Source: Chloroflexota bacterium (GTDB taxonomy: Bacteria > Chloroflexota > Dehalococcoidia > JACPQK01). From it: a stretch of DNA of 64,000 bases. Numbering within the stretch: position 1 is the stretch's first letter; the number at the start of each line of letters is the position of its first letter. The DNA lies in contig JACPQM010000069.1 in NCBI GenBank assembly GCA_016190505.1, positions 1 through 64,000 on the forward strand, in the 5' to 3' direction. Below, in pieces: positions 1-8,183 of this stretch. The notes under the pieces are model-generated. The model was not told the DNA's origin and did no database searches. It was given only the letters and a program-made list of their open reading frames with translations. Made by a program: the position numbers and the translations under genes.

Positions 1-834
1 CCAGCGCTGGCCATGATGCACTGCGAGAATGGCGGGATCTGCGAGCTACTTACGGATGAGGTGATGAAGACAGGGCGCACAGACCACCGCGCCTACAACG
101 ATGCTCGTCCCCGCTTTGCCGAGGTGGAGTTCATGAGCCGGGCGCTCTACCTGGCGCAGGCGGCGAGCTGCCCCCTGTATGTTGTCCATATCACCGTGGG
201 TGAGGGCCCGGAGCTTCTGGCCTGGGCCAAGGCCCGTGGGGTTAAAGTCATGGGGGAGACCTGTCCCCAGTACCTGACCCATTCTAGCGAGGATGCAGTG
301 CCCCTGCTACAGGACAACCCGGTGCTCACCAAGGTAAACCCACCCTTGAGGGACAAATGGAGCAACGAAAAGCTGTGGGAGGGCATCAAGCTGGGCCTGA
401 TCGAGAGCATCGGCGCCGACCACTCCCCGCGCAAGGTGGCCGAGAAGGAAGGCACGGTGTGGCAGTCCCGGCCCGGCCTGGGCAACACGACTGAGATGAT
501 CCTGCCTGTCATGCTCTCGGAGGGGTATCACAAGAGAGGCATCCCGCTGACGAAGGTAGTGGAGCTGTGCTCCTACAACCCGGCCCGTTTCTTTGGGGTG
601 TATCCCCGCAAGGGCAGCCTGGCGCCGGGCAGCGACGCCGACCTGGTAGTCGTGGACCTGGACAAGGATGTCAAGGTGTCGGCAGCTAACCTGCACTCCC
701 GCTGCGACTACAACATTTATGATGGCTGGGAGTGCCGGGGCTGGCCGGTGATGACCCTGCTGCGGGGCCAGATCGTCACGGAGAACGGCGTGATCACGGG
801 CAAGCCTGGCATAGGCCAGTATATCGCCCGCTAG
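1..834 (+). CDS. Dihydropyrimidinase/hydantoinase-like amidohydrolase, 5' truncated by window edge
   Basis: The frame is open from base 1, so the N-terminus (first HxH metal site and the carboxylated Lys) lies upstream; 277 residues are visible. Visible motifs are MMHCEN (bases 13-30), VVHIT (about 181-195), GETCPQYL (about 256-279) and ADHSPR (about 415-432). These match the later His and Asp metal ligands of cyclic amidohydrolases. The family opens cyclic amides such as dihydropyrimidines or hydantoins in the cytoplasm. A nitrilase-fold hydrolase starts 9 bases downstream. That order suits ring opening followed by hydrolysis of an N-carbamoyl product. Allantoinase or dihydroorotase activity cannot be excluded from this part alone. 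Confidence 0.85.
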   Translation, partial: PALAMMHCENGGICELLTDEVMKTGRTDHRAYNDARPRFAEVEFMSRALYLAQAASCPLYVVHITVGEGPELLAWAKARGVKVMGETCPQYLTHSSEDAVPLLQDNPVLTKVNPPLRDKWSNEKLWEGIKLGLIESIGADHSPRKVAEKEGTVWQSRPGLGNTTEMILPVMLSEGYHKRGIPLTKVVELCSYNPARFFGVYPRKGSLAPGSDADLVVVDLDKDVKVSAANLHSRCDYNIYDGWECRGWPVMTLLRGQIVTENGVITGKPGIGQYIAR

Positions 835-843
835 GAGGTCCCC

Positions 844-1782
844 ATGCCCATTCCCGAGGCATACCGTCGCTACGAGACCCGCGTGAAGCTGGCCTGTGTC
901 ACCTTTCACGCCGCCTGGGGTGATAAGGCGACCAACCTGGCCAGAATGGAGGCCTCTACGGAGGAGGCGGCCCAGGCTGGCAACCAGTTCATCGTCTTTC
1001 CGGAGCTATGCGTCACCGGGTTCGAGTGCCCGGAGCCCTGCGCCATGCACGGTGAACAGGCTGAGCCAGTGCCTGGCCCCACGACAGAAAGGGTGCATAG
1101 CTGGGCAGCCCGCCACGACGTCTACATCGCGTTCAGCCTGCCCGAGCGGGACACAGCACAGCCGGCCAAGCTCTATATCTCGTCAATCCTGGTAGGGCCG
1201 GAGGGCCTCGTGGGAGTGTACCGTAAGCTTAGCTTCGCCTCCCGGTCAGCGCGGTGTTTCAGCGCGGGCGATGCGGTACCGGTCTTTGACACCCGGTACG
1301 GGCCGGTGGGCCTCCAGGTCTGCTCGAACTTTTCCATGTTCCCGGAGATCAGCCGCATCCAGGCCCTCAAGGGGGCGCGCCTGATCATCAATACTACGGC
1401 CAGCCTCTCCGGTCCCGGCCAGCCCTATTTCCTCCTTCAGCAGACCGGGGCGCGCAGTACGGAAAACGCCGTGTACTGCGCCAGTGCCAACCTGACGGGG
1501 ACGGACATTACCATGTCCTATTACGGCCATAGCGTGATCACCGGTCCCGACCCGCCCAGAGCGGTCGAGGTGCTGGCCCGAGGCGACGAGAAGGAAGGTA
1601 TCATCAGCGCCGAACTGGACTTCGAGAGCCTGCACCAGGCCCGCACCCGACATACCTACCCCTACGGCTTCCCCATGGACGTATTCTTGCGGGAATACCA
1701 GGCCGTAGCTAAGTGCCAGGACCTGCGGCAAATCTTCCCTGCCTCACCCGTATTGGTGCAGGCAGCCCCGGCGAAGAGGTGA
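844..1782 (+). CDS. Carbon-nitrogen hydrolase (nitrilase superfamily), beta-ureidopropionase-like
   Basis: This 312-residue protein has the nitrilase-fold Glu-Lys-Cys triad: Glu54 in FPELCVTG, Lys128 in YRKLSF and Cys160 in LQVCSNF. The family hydrolyses non-peptide C-N bonds such as N-carbamoyl amino acids or aliphatic amides. A GGAGGT ribosome site lies just before the ATG at 844. The gene is packed between a cyclic amidohydrolase (9-base gap) and a molybdenum hydroxylase (1-base gap), so a role in a pyrimidine or hydantoin catabolic operon is the best inference. The exact substrate is not readable from sequence. Confidence 0.85.
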   Translation: MPIPEAYRRYETRVKLACVTFHAAWGDKATNLARMEASTEEAAQAGNQFIVFPELCVTGFECPEPCAMHGEQAEPVPGPTTERVHSWAARHDVYIAFSLPERDTAQPAKLYISSILVGPEGLVGVYRKLSFASRSARCFSAGDAVPVFDTRYGPVGLQVCSNFSMFPEISRIQALKGARLIINTTASLSGPGQPYFLLQQTGARSTENAVYCASANLTGTDITMSYYGHSVITGPDPPRAVEVLARGDEKEGIISAELDFESLHQARTRHTYPYGFPMDVFLREYQAVAKCQDLRQIFPASPVLVQAAPAKR

Positions 1783-1783
1783 T

Positions 1784-4114
1784 ATGGCTGCCCCAGAGCG
1801 GGAGCATCTCAGCGTAGTCGGCCAGCGAGTTCCCCGGCTCGATGCCCTTGACAAGGCGACGGGCCGGGTGACCTATGGGGTGGACTTCCAACTCCCCCAC
1901 ATGCTCCACGCCAAGATGCTGCGGTCGCCCTATGCTCACGCCCGCATCCAGCGCGTGGATACGGCTCGGGCTCGGGCTATCCCCGGAGTCAAAGCTGTGC
2001 TCACGGGGCGGGACGTCCCCCAGCGCCAGATCGGGTTCATCCTCAAGGACCAGGATGTGCTGGCCCGGGACAGGGTCCGCTATATTGGCGAGCCCGTAGC
2101 TCTGGTGGCTGCGGTAGATGAGGCGACTGCCGAGCGAGCCCTGGATGCCATCGAGGCGGAATACGAGGAGCTACCAGCGGTCTTCAACGTGGAGGATGCC
2201 CTGGGTCAGGATGCTCCTCTGCTCCACGATGAGCACACTGTCCTCCAGCCCGGGCCTATGAGCGCGCATTTCACCATCCGCCCCGTGCCCGGCACCAACA
2301 TCTGCAATTATCTAACGGTGACCAAGGGAAATGCAGATGAGGCTTTTGCTCAGGCAGACCTGGTACTTGAAGACACCTATCACACCCACGTGGTACAGCA
2401 CTGCCACCTGGAGCCGCACGCCATGGCGGCCCGGTGCGCCCCTTCGGGGGACATCACCGTGTGGACCAACGCCCAGCGCATCTTTGGCGTCCGGACTTAC
2501 CTGTCGGACGTCTTCGGCTTGCCCATAAGCCGGTTTCGGGTCATCGGCACCGAGGTAGGCGGTGGCTTCGGCGGCAAGGTGCGGCCTAACTTCGAGCGCT
2601 ACGTGGTGCTGCTAGCCCAGAGGACAGGCAAACCAGTCAAGCTGGTGCTGACCCGGGAGGAGGAGTTCACCACCGCCTACCGCAGCGTGCCTGGCCTGAT
2701 TACCGTCAAGACTGGCGTGCAGCGGGATGGGAAGATAGTGGCCAGGGCGGTGACCGTCAAGTGGGACACTGGAGCGTACGCTGAGGGCGGCCCGCCTGTC
2801 CTGGCTGCCCTCAACTGTGGGGTTGGTCCCTATGACATACCCAACGTAAAGATCGAGTCCATGATGGTCTACACCAACAAAGTGCCGGGGACGTCCTATC
2901 GCGGGGTGGGCGTGCCTGAGTTGACCTTCGCCACAGAGTCCCAGATGGATGTCATCGCGAAGAGGTTGGGCATGGACCCGGTGGAGTTCCGCCTCAAGAA
3001 CATCCTTAAGGATGGAGACACGACAGTTTCGGGGGCGGTCCTGCGCAGCGTCGGTCTTCGGGAGTGCCTGGAGAAAGTCCGGGATGCCATTGGCTGGGGG
3101 CAGGCTGTAGCCCCCAACCGGGCCAGGGCAGTGGTCTGTTTCCACAAGTTCCCCCACCCCTCCACCAGCTCATGCGCCTGCGTCATGCTCGCCGAGGACG
3201 GCACAGTCACCCTGCTCACTGGGGCTACCGAGATAGGCCAGGGGGCTAGGACTGTCCTGGCGCAGATCTGCGCTGAGGAGCTGGGCGTAAAGCTGGAGGC
3301 CGTGACGGTCACTATGGCCGATACGGGCGCCACACCCTTCGACCACGGCACGTTCTCCAGCCGCGTGACCTATCACACCGGCAACGCCGTCCGCTTGGCG
3401 GCGCAGGATGCCCGGCGTCAGGTCCTTGACCGGGCATCGCGGGAGCTACGGGTCCCGGCGAATGACCTGACCATTGAGGACGGCAAGGTATTCGCCAAGG
3501 GCGCCCCAGAGATCAACGTGCCATTGAGCGGCCTGGCCCGGGCCAGCCACACATCGAGTCCCGGACCAGTCCAAGGCACAGGCTCCTACTACGGGGGCCA
3601 GGTCATGGAGTCTGTCCTCGCGGGGCAAGTAGGCCAGGAAGAGACTAGCTGGAAGTTCGGCGCTACCGGCATCGAAATACAGGTGGACCAAGAGACCGGC
3701 CAGTTCCAGGTGACCAAACTCGTATCCGCCCACGATTGCGGCTATGCCATCAACCCCATGAACGTGGAGGGCCAGATCGAGGGCGCCGCCGTCATGGGCC
3801 TGGCCAACGTCACTCTGGAAGAGGTCCTGTTCGACGGGGGAAAGGTGGTCAACCCAAACTTCATGGACTACCGTATCCCCACCGCTGCCGACTGCCCCGA
3901 TGTAACCCCAATCATCGTGGAAGAGCCGACCCCCACAGGGCCTTTTGGGGCCAAAGGTGTTGGAGAGCTGGCTAATATCGGCATGGGGGCAGCCATGGCC
4001 AATGCGCTGGACAACCTGGTGGGCATCCGGGTCACGAGTACGCCTATCTCTGCGGAGAAGGTGCTAAGGGCACTGCGAGACAAGGTGCGCGGCTCCAGGG
4101 CGACTGGGATATAG
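1784..4114 (+). CDS. Xanthine dehydrogenase-family molybdopterin-binding (large) subunit
   Basis: The 776 residues cover the whole Mo-binding subunit of the XDH/CO-dehydrogenase family. The N-terminal aldehyde-oxidase a/b-hammerhead domain (VTYGVDFQLP, LRSPYAHARI) is followed by the MoCo domain with GGGFGGK near residues 258-264 and the catalytic-Glu motif GAKGVGE (Glu728). These enzymes hydroxylate purines, N-heterocycles or aldehydes using water. They normally need [2Fe-2S] and FAD subunits; neither follows this gene, so they may lie upstream of the window or elsewhere. The start is 1 base after the nitrilase-family stop, implying one transcript. The glutamate motif argues against a CO dehydrogenase, whose CoxL signature is AYxCSFR. 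Confidence 0.9.
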   Translation: MAAPEREHLSVVGQRVPRLDALDKATGRVTYGVDFQLPHMLHAKMLRSPYAHARIQRVDTARARAIPGVKAVLTGRDVPQRQIGFILKDQDVLARDRVRYIGEPVALVAAVDEATAERALDAIEAEYEELPAVFNVEDALGQDAPLLHDEHTVLQPGPMSAHFTIRPVPGTNICNYLTVTKGNADEAFAQADLVLEDTYHTHVVQHCHLEPHAMAARCAPSGDITVWTNAQRIFGVRTYLSDVFGLPISRFRVIGTEVGGGFGGKVRPNFERYVVLLAQRTGKPVKLVLTREEEFTTAYRSVPGLITVKTGVQRDGKIVARAVTVKWDTGAYAEGGPPVLAALNCGVGPYDIPNVKIESMMVYTNKVPGTSYRGVGVPELTFATESQMDVIAKRLGMDPVEFRLKNILKDGDTTVSGAVLRSVGLRECLEKVRDAIGWGQAVAPNRARAVVCFHKFPHPSTSSCACVMLAEDGTVTLLTGATEIGQGARTVLAQICAEELGVKLEAVTVTMADTGATPFDHGTFSSRVTYHTGNAVRLAAQDARRQVLDRASRELRVPANDLTIEDGKVFAKGAPEINVPLSGLARASHTSSPGPVQGTGSYYGGQVMESVLAGQVGQEETSWKFGATGIEIQVDQETGQFQVTKLVSAHDCGYAINPMNVEGQIEGAAVMGLANVTLEEVLFDGGKVVNPNFMDYRIPTAADCPDVTPIIVEEPTPTGPFGAKGVGELANIGMGAAMANALDNLVGIRVTSTPISAEKVLRALRDKVRGSRATGI

Positions 4115-4214
4115 GGCGGCCAACTTGACAACGCATGGGTCAGCACGTATGCTCACCACTGACAGGCCGAGCTAGGTATTTCGGTCAATATCCTGCCACC
4201 CGGGGGAAGCTCTA

Positions 4215-5360
4215 ATGAACTTTGTCCTCACTTCCGAACAGAAGATGTTGCTACAAACCGTAAGGGACATTGCCCGACGTGAGCTTGCTCCCAGGGCAGC
4301 CCAAATAGACCGGGAAGCGCGGTTCCCACGAGACGGGATCCAGGAGTTGGCTCGGGCGGGGGTAATGGGACTTATGCTCCCTCCGGCTATCGGTGGTGGC
4401 GGTGGCGACAGCCAGTCATTTGTACTGGCCACGGAAGAAATAGCCAAGGCCTGTGCCTCCACAGCCCTGGTGTTCGTCACCCATGCTGTGGCAAGCCTCG
4501 GAATACTCATTGGCGGGCAGGACCCATTGAAGCGCAAGTACCTGCCTCTGCTTGCCAAAGGGGAGGCGATAGCCGCGTTCGCGGCCACAGAGCCGGAGTC
4601 CGGGGGCAATCCCGCCGCCATCCAGTCTTCGGCGAAGAAACATGATGGGTACTACACTGTCAATGGCTCCAAGGTGTTCATTACTAGCGGTGGAGAAGCG
4701 GACCTGTACTTGACCGTGGTCAGGACCGGAGACGGGCCGGGCCCCATGGGCCTGTCCTGCCTGGCCATAGACAAGAACGCCACAGGCCTTTCGATGGGCC
4801 GAAAAGACGAACGAATGGGGCTGAACGGCTCTTCTCCGCGAGAGTTGGTCTTCGAGGACTGCCGGGTGCCGCAGGAGAACCTTGTGGGCAGCGAAGGCGC
4901 CTATATGCCACTTGGTATGGTGATGGGTGGATTGGGCGCTTTAGGTGCAGCGGCCATAGCCTTGGGCCTGTCACAGGCGGCGCTGGAGGCTTCGATTGCG
5001 CACGGAAAGGGGCGCCTCATCCTCAAGCAGCCCATAGGGCTCTATCAGGGGGTCCAGTTCCTGGTGAGCGAGATGGCCGCAACAGTGGACGCAATGCGGG
5101 CCCAGGTTGGCTGGGTGGCCCACGTCAGGGACACTACCCCACCTCCACACCTGGACGTTTTCAAGGCCAAACTCTTCGCCACCGAGATGGCTCTGGAGGT
5201 GATAAGCAAGGGTCTACAGGTTCACGGGGGCCAGGGCTATACCAAGGACTTCCCACTGGAACGGTTCTACCGCGATGCCCGTGGGCTGACCCTGCATTTT
5301 GGGCCATCTGAGATGCTCAAAGAGACCATAGGGAAGTTCCTCATGGGGCTCATGCCCTAG
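4215..5360 (+). CDS. Acyl-CoA dehydrogenase-family flavoprotein with atypical active site
   Basis: The 381-residue protein has standard ACAD architecture: N-terminal helices, a middle beta domain (FAATEPESGGN, KVFITSGG) and a C-terminal helical domain (QVHGGQGYTKDFPLERFYRDAR). These enzymes oxidise acyl-CoA thioesters at the alpha-beta bond with FAD. In most members the base is the Glu in a YEGTSE-type motif near the C-terminus. Here that stretch reads LHFGPSEML, with Phe362 at the Glu position. The alternative isovaleryl-type position in the preceding helix also lacks an obvious Glu (GGLGALGAAAIALG). It may use another residue or act on an unusual acyl-CoA. A 100-base gap separates it from the XDH-like gene. 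Confidence 0.9.
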   Translation: MNFVLTSEQKMLLQTVRDIARRELAPRAAQIDREARFPRDGIQELARAGVMGLMLPPAIGGGGGDSQSFVLATEEIAKACASTALVFVTHAVASLGILIGGQDPLKRKYLPLLAKGEAIAAFAATEPESGGNPAAIQSSAKKHDGYYTVNGSKVFITSGGEADLYLTVVRTGDGPGPMGLSCLAIDKNATGLSMGRKDERMGLNGSSPRELVFEDCRVPQENLVGSEGAYMPLGMVMGGLGALGAAAIALGLSQAALEASIAHGKGRLILKQPIGLYQGVQFLVSEMAATVDAMRAQVGWVAHVRDTTPPPHLDVFKAKLFATEMALEVISKGLQVHGGQGYTKDFPLERFYRDARGLTLHFGPSEMLKETIGKFLMGLMP

Positions 5361-5467
5361 CGGGCCGTCCGCACAAAGCGACACCAAAACGGAAATAGGC
5401 CAGTCCCAGGAGCAAGCCTGACAATCAAGGGCCGTTTTGACAAAGGCAGCCGGCCCTGGCGAAACTG

Positions 5468-5515
5468 TGGCGTCCCTGGTGGGATTCGAACCCACGGCCC
5501 GCTGCTTAGAAGGCA
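5468..5515 (-). repeat. Left att site: 48-bp direct repeat containing a tRNA-Arg 3' fragment
   Basis: This 48-base segment is identical to 14099-14146. On the minus strand it holds the 3' part of tRNA-Arg(TCT), from the 5' anticodon stem to the discriminator base, but lacks the acceptor and D-arm 5' half. It is therefore a remnant and not a working tRNA. Bases flanking the two copies differ immediately outside (G at 5467 versus C at 14098; C at 5516 versus G at 14147). Confidence 0.93.
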
Positions 5516-5544
5516 CAGGCCCCGGCACTCCTATCTACCGGGAC

Positions 5545-5567
5545 ACCCCCCTAATCCAGGGGGGGCG
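5545..5567 (+). other. C-run/G-run hairpin between att and integrase
   Basis: A run of six C, a short TAATCCA loop and a run of seven G form a strong hairpin between the left att site and the integrase start. It could attenuate read-through from the flanking chromosome or from the circle junction. No clear T-run follows directly, only a TTTT about 7 bases later, so terminator function is uncertain. Confidence 0.4.
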
Positions 5568-5649
5568 GCTGCTTTTACCAAATCAGCCCCCAATCGTCAT
5601 GGACGGGGCGCACCACCAGCGCCTACACTGTCGCCAGCAGGAGCCGCTG

Positions 5650-6582
5650 GTGACAACACTCGCCGAAGGATTAACCGCCTATCGAATATGCGCCCAGGCC
5701 GAGGGCAAGAGCCCCCAGACTATCCGCTGGGTAACCCAGGGGGTGGGCTACTTCAGGGACTTCTTGGGCGGCAACCCGGCTATTGGGGACATTACCGGGC
5801 AGGACCTGCGGCGCTTCATCCTGGCCTGCCAGGGCAGCACCAAGTACGCCAGGCATCCCACCACCAAGCCGCAGGCTGTGAAGCTCTCCCCCCAGTCCGT
5901 GGAGACCTACGCCAGGGCGATCCGGGCCTTCTTCAGCTACCTGAACCGGGAAGAGCTGATTGGCGATAACCCCATGCAGAAGGTCAAGATGCCCAAGGTG
6001 CCCAAGAAGGTGGTGCCCATCCTGGACGCGAAAGGGCTGGAGAAGCTCCTGGCCCAGCCGGACCAGAAGACAGCCACCGGCTTCCGGGATTACACGCTCA
6101 TGCTGGCGTATGTGGACACCGGGGCCCGGCTAAATGAGCTGGTCAACCTGGACGAGGGCGATGTGGACCTGGACAACGGGGTGTTCCGGGTGATGGGCAA
6201 AGGCGCCCGGGAACGCCTTCTCCCCTTCGGGCTGAAGTTGACCAAGGCCCTCCTGAAGTACCGGGTCCGTTTCCGGCCCCAGCCCTTGGCCAACGGCCGC
6301 TTCTTTGTGAGCCACGACGGCAGGCCCCTAACCGGCCGGAGAGTGGAGCGCATTATCTCCGGCTACGCCCAAAAAGCGGGCCTGAAAGGGCGTGTTTACC
6401 CCCACTTGCTGCGCCATACGTCAAGCGTGCTCTACCTGCGCAACGGGGGGGACCCCTTCTCGCTTCAGAAAAAGCTGGGGCACTCCTCGTTGGCCATGAC
6501 GAGACACTATTCAGAACTGGCCGACGGCGACGTGCGGGCGGCCCACCTGAAGTTTGGTGTGGTGGACCGGCTGGGAATCTAG
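5650..6582 (+). CDS. Tyrosine recombinase (XerC/D-like integrase)
   Basis: From a GTG at 5650, preceded by CAGGAG with a 6-base spacer, this is 310 residues, normal for phage/Xer integrases. An N-terminal SAM-like core-binding domain is followed by the catalytic domain. Arg lies in DTGARLNELVNL, Lys in VMGKGARERLLPF, HLLRH is near 6404-6418, the late His is in KLGHSS and the nucleophile Tyr is at 6508-6510. An ATG at 5599 lacks a ribosome site. The frame is open back to 5437 through the att repeat. In the excised circle that extension joins the small ORF at 14023. The gene's stop overlaps the convergent gene's stop by 4 bases. Confidence 0.93.
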   Translation: MTTLAEGLTAYRICAQAEGKSPQTIRWVTQGVGYFRDFLGGNPAIGDITGQDLRRFILACQGSTKYARHPTTKPQAVKLSPQSVETYARAIRAFFSYLNREELIGDNPMQKVKMPKVPKKVVPILDAKGLEKLLAQPDQKTATGFRDYTLMLAYVDTGARLNELVNLDEGDVDLDNGVFRVMGKGARERLLPFGLKLTKALLKYRVRFRPQPLANGRFFVSHDGRPLTGRRVERIISGYAQKAGLKGRVYPHLLRHTSSVLYLRNGGDPFSLQKKLGHSSLAMTRHYSELADGDVRAAHLKFGVVDRLGI

Positions 6583-6980
6583 CTGGCCCAGTGTGCCCGG
6601 ACCACGGCGCCGGATAGCTCGGCCCACATCACCACGGTCACATGGGGCGGGCCATCGGGCGACTGCCGCTGGGTGAGCTGGCCCACATACACCCGCGCAC
6701 TAACTACACCCGACACCAGCTCGACACTGACACCCTGCGTCCCCCTGGGCGCCACGTAGCGCCCCGGCTCGTCGCTCAGCGCCCCCTGGTAGCCTGGTAG
6801 TGCCCCTGTGACCAGGATGTCCCCGTCTACGTACTCGATGCCCAGCACGTGCTCCCCGCGCAGCACGCCATCATACAGACGCCGCGCGCTCTTGAACCGG
6901 GCGCCGCCCTCGACGCCCTCCAGGGCCTCGAGGGCCTGCCACAGGCCGCCGTTTTTGACGAAAGTGCTCAAAATCGTCAT
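6579..6980 (-). CDS. Hypothetical protein of the integrated element
   Basis: This 133-residue protein has no domain I recognise; the middle is beta-rich and Val/Gly-rich (HVLGIEYVDGDILVTG, GVSVELVSGVVSARVYVG). The ATG at 6980 is preferred over a GTG at 6986 because a TTGACA/TAGACT promoter with 18-base spacing ends 8 bases upstream, which places the transcript start at or near the ATG. It is divergent from the AbrB-like gene and convergent with the integrase, sharing a CTAG stop overlap. By position it could be a directionality factor or repressor, but nothing in the protein shows this. Confidence 0.6.
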   Translation of the reverse strand: MTILSTFVKNGGLWQALEALEGVEGGARFKSARRLYDGVLRGEHVLGIEYVDGDILVTGALPGYQGALSDEPGRYVAPRGTQGVSVELVSGVVSARVYVGQLTQRQSPDGPPHVTVVMWAELSGAVVRAHWAS

Positions 6981-6987
6981 GGACACC

Positions 6988-7017
6988 AGTCTAGGAGCGT
7001 GCCTAGTCTATTGTCAA
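6988..7017 (-). promoter_or_regulatory. Divergent control region: promoter with inverted repeat
   Basis: On the minus strand TTGACA (7017-7012) and TAGACT (6993-6988) are 18 bases apart. The promoter is overlapped by an imperfect inverted repeat, AGTCTAGG / CCTAGTCT (6988-6995 and 7002-7009, 7 of 8 pairs). This could be an operator serving the leaderless gene at 6980 and the AbrB-like gene starting at 7045 on the other strand. Confidence 0.55.
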
Positions 7018-7044
7018 GACGTGCTCAGAAAGGAGGCCCTAGCG

Positions 7045-7242
7045 ATGCCAGTCGTGTTCAAGCGGCGGCTAATGACCATGGGCGCCGGCTCTCTAGTCAT
7101 CACCGTCCCCAAGTGCTGGGCCGAGTTCTATCAACTACGGGCCGGCGATTCCGTGCAAGTGATCGTGGCGGACGATCTGCGGGTACTCCCTGCGCCCCGG
7201 GGGACCCGGCCCGCCGAATCCGAGCCAGCCCCAGCGGCCTAG
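7045..7242 (+). CDS. SpoVT/AbrB-like small DNA-binding protein
   Basis: This 65-residue ORF starts at ATG 7045 after a strong AAAGGAGG site (7029-7036). The sequence MGAGSLVITVPKCWAEF...LRAGDSVQVIVADDLRVLP fits the swapped-hairpin AbrB fold of antitoxins and transition-state regulators, followed by a short Pro/Ala-rich tail. It lies at the head of the replication genes, 56 bases before the primase, and next to an inverted repeat. A role as the element's copy-control or lysogeny-type regulator is inference. Confidence 0.75.
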   Translation: MPVVFKRRLMTMGAGSLVITVPKCWAEFYQLRAGDSVQVIVADDLRVLPAPRGTRPAESEPAPAA

Positions 7243-7253
7243 CCAAAAACATA

Positions 7254-7283
7254 GGCCCCGGGGGCCGGCGAGCTCCCGGGGCC
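7254..7283 (+). other. GC-rich hairpin before primase gene
   Basis: GGCCCCGGG and CCCGGGGCC form a 9-bp perfect stem around a roughly 12-base loop between the AbrB-like gene and the primase. No T-run follows, so it is more likely an mRNA processing or attenuation structure than a terminator. Confidence 0.4.
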
Positions 7284-7298
7284 AGAGAGGAGACGATC

Positions 7299-8183
7299 AT
7301 GCCGTCCCCCGGATACATACAGTCTATCACAGACCCGCCCTGCCTGGCGGCGGCCGAGAGCTACGTCGCCAGGGGCTGGAGCGTGGTCCCCATTATCCCC
7401 GGCCTGAAGTTCCCCCCTATCGCCTGGACGCCCTACCGGACACGTCAGCCGACTGACCGGGAGATCCGTTTCTGGTGGCGTAGCTGGCCCGGCGCCAACA
7501 TCGCCGTGGTCACCGGTATGCTATCTGGCGTCATGGTTCTGGACTGCGACCGCAAGTCTGGCGGCCCAGCCAGTCTGGATGCGCTGTTCGCGGAGGGAAA
7601 GCGCCTCCCCCTGGGGCCAGTCGTACGCACCGCAAGGGGCGGCAGCCATTTCTATTTTGCCGCGAGGCCAGGGGTCGGGTCTCGGGCGGGCATCCTGAAT
7701 GATCGGGGGCTGCCTGGTCTGGATTTCAGGGGCGACCCTGGTCTGGCTGTGCTGCCGCCCAGCCGGACGCCCGCGGGCTACTACCAGTGGCTGGTCACGC
7801 CCGACGAGGAGCCCCTGCCCGAGATTCCCGCCTGGCTCCTTGAGGTGGCGCGCCCCGTGTCCAAAGCACGCCCGGCCTACGCCGGCCCCCCGTCGCCGTG
7901 GTTGCGCCCTGTGTTCATCGCCCTGGTGGACTGGCTGGAGGTCCATGGCTATCGGCCGCGCCAGGGCAACGCCGGGAATTGGGTTGCGTGGTGCCCGCTG
8001 TGCACCGTCCCGGAGAGAGGGCCGTCCTTGAGCTTACACGCGGACCGTGGCTTTATGTGTTTTTGCGGCTGCGGGTCGGGCGGGCTGGTGGCCCTGGCCC
8101 GCAAGCTGGGCATCGCCGTCCCCGGCAGGGTGAGATGGCGCCACGGCCATCCCATCCTACCCACTATCGAGGTGGGGCCATGA
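7299..8183 (+). CDS. Primase-polymerase (bifunctional Prim-Pol domain) with C-terminal zinc motif
   Basis: The start is ATG 7299 after AGAGGAG; 294 residues. The first ~180 residues match the plasmid/phage bifunctional primase-polymerase domain: AAESYVARGWSVVPI, the acidic DxD-type motif VLDCDRKSGG, the RGGSHFYF His motif and GLDFRGDPGLAVLPPS. The last ~90 residues carry a CHC2-like zinc finger (WCPLC...MCFCGCGSGG). It would prime and possibly extend DNA at the element's origin. Its TGA overlaps the ATG of the helicase gene (ATGA), implying translational coupling. Confidence 0.85.
   Translation: MPSPGYIQSITDPPCLAAAESYVARGWSVVPIIPGLKFPPIAWTPYRTRQPTDREIRFWWRSWPGANIAVVTGMLSGVMVLDCDRKSGGPASLDALFAEGKRLPLGPVVRTARGGSHFYFAARPGVGSRAGILNDRGLPGLDFRGDPGLAVLPPSRTPAGYYQWLVTPDEEPLPEIPAWLLEVARPVSKARPAYAGPPSPWLRPVFIALVDWLEVHGYRPRQGNAGNWVAWCPLCTVPERGPSLSLHADRGFMCFCGCGSGGLVALARKLGIAVPGRVRWRHGHPILPTIEVGP

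Noticed and set aside
5437-5649. Integrase N-terminal extension from 5437 including GFEPTAR
   Set aside because: In the integrated state it starts in chromosomal DNA and reads antisense tRNA; no ribosome site. Kept only as the circle-fusion observation.
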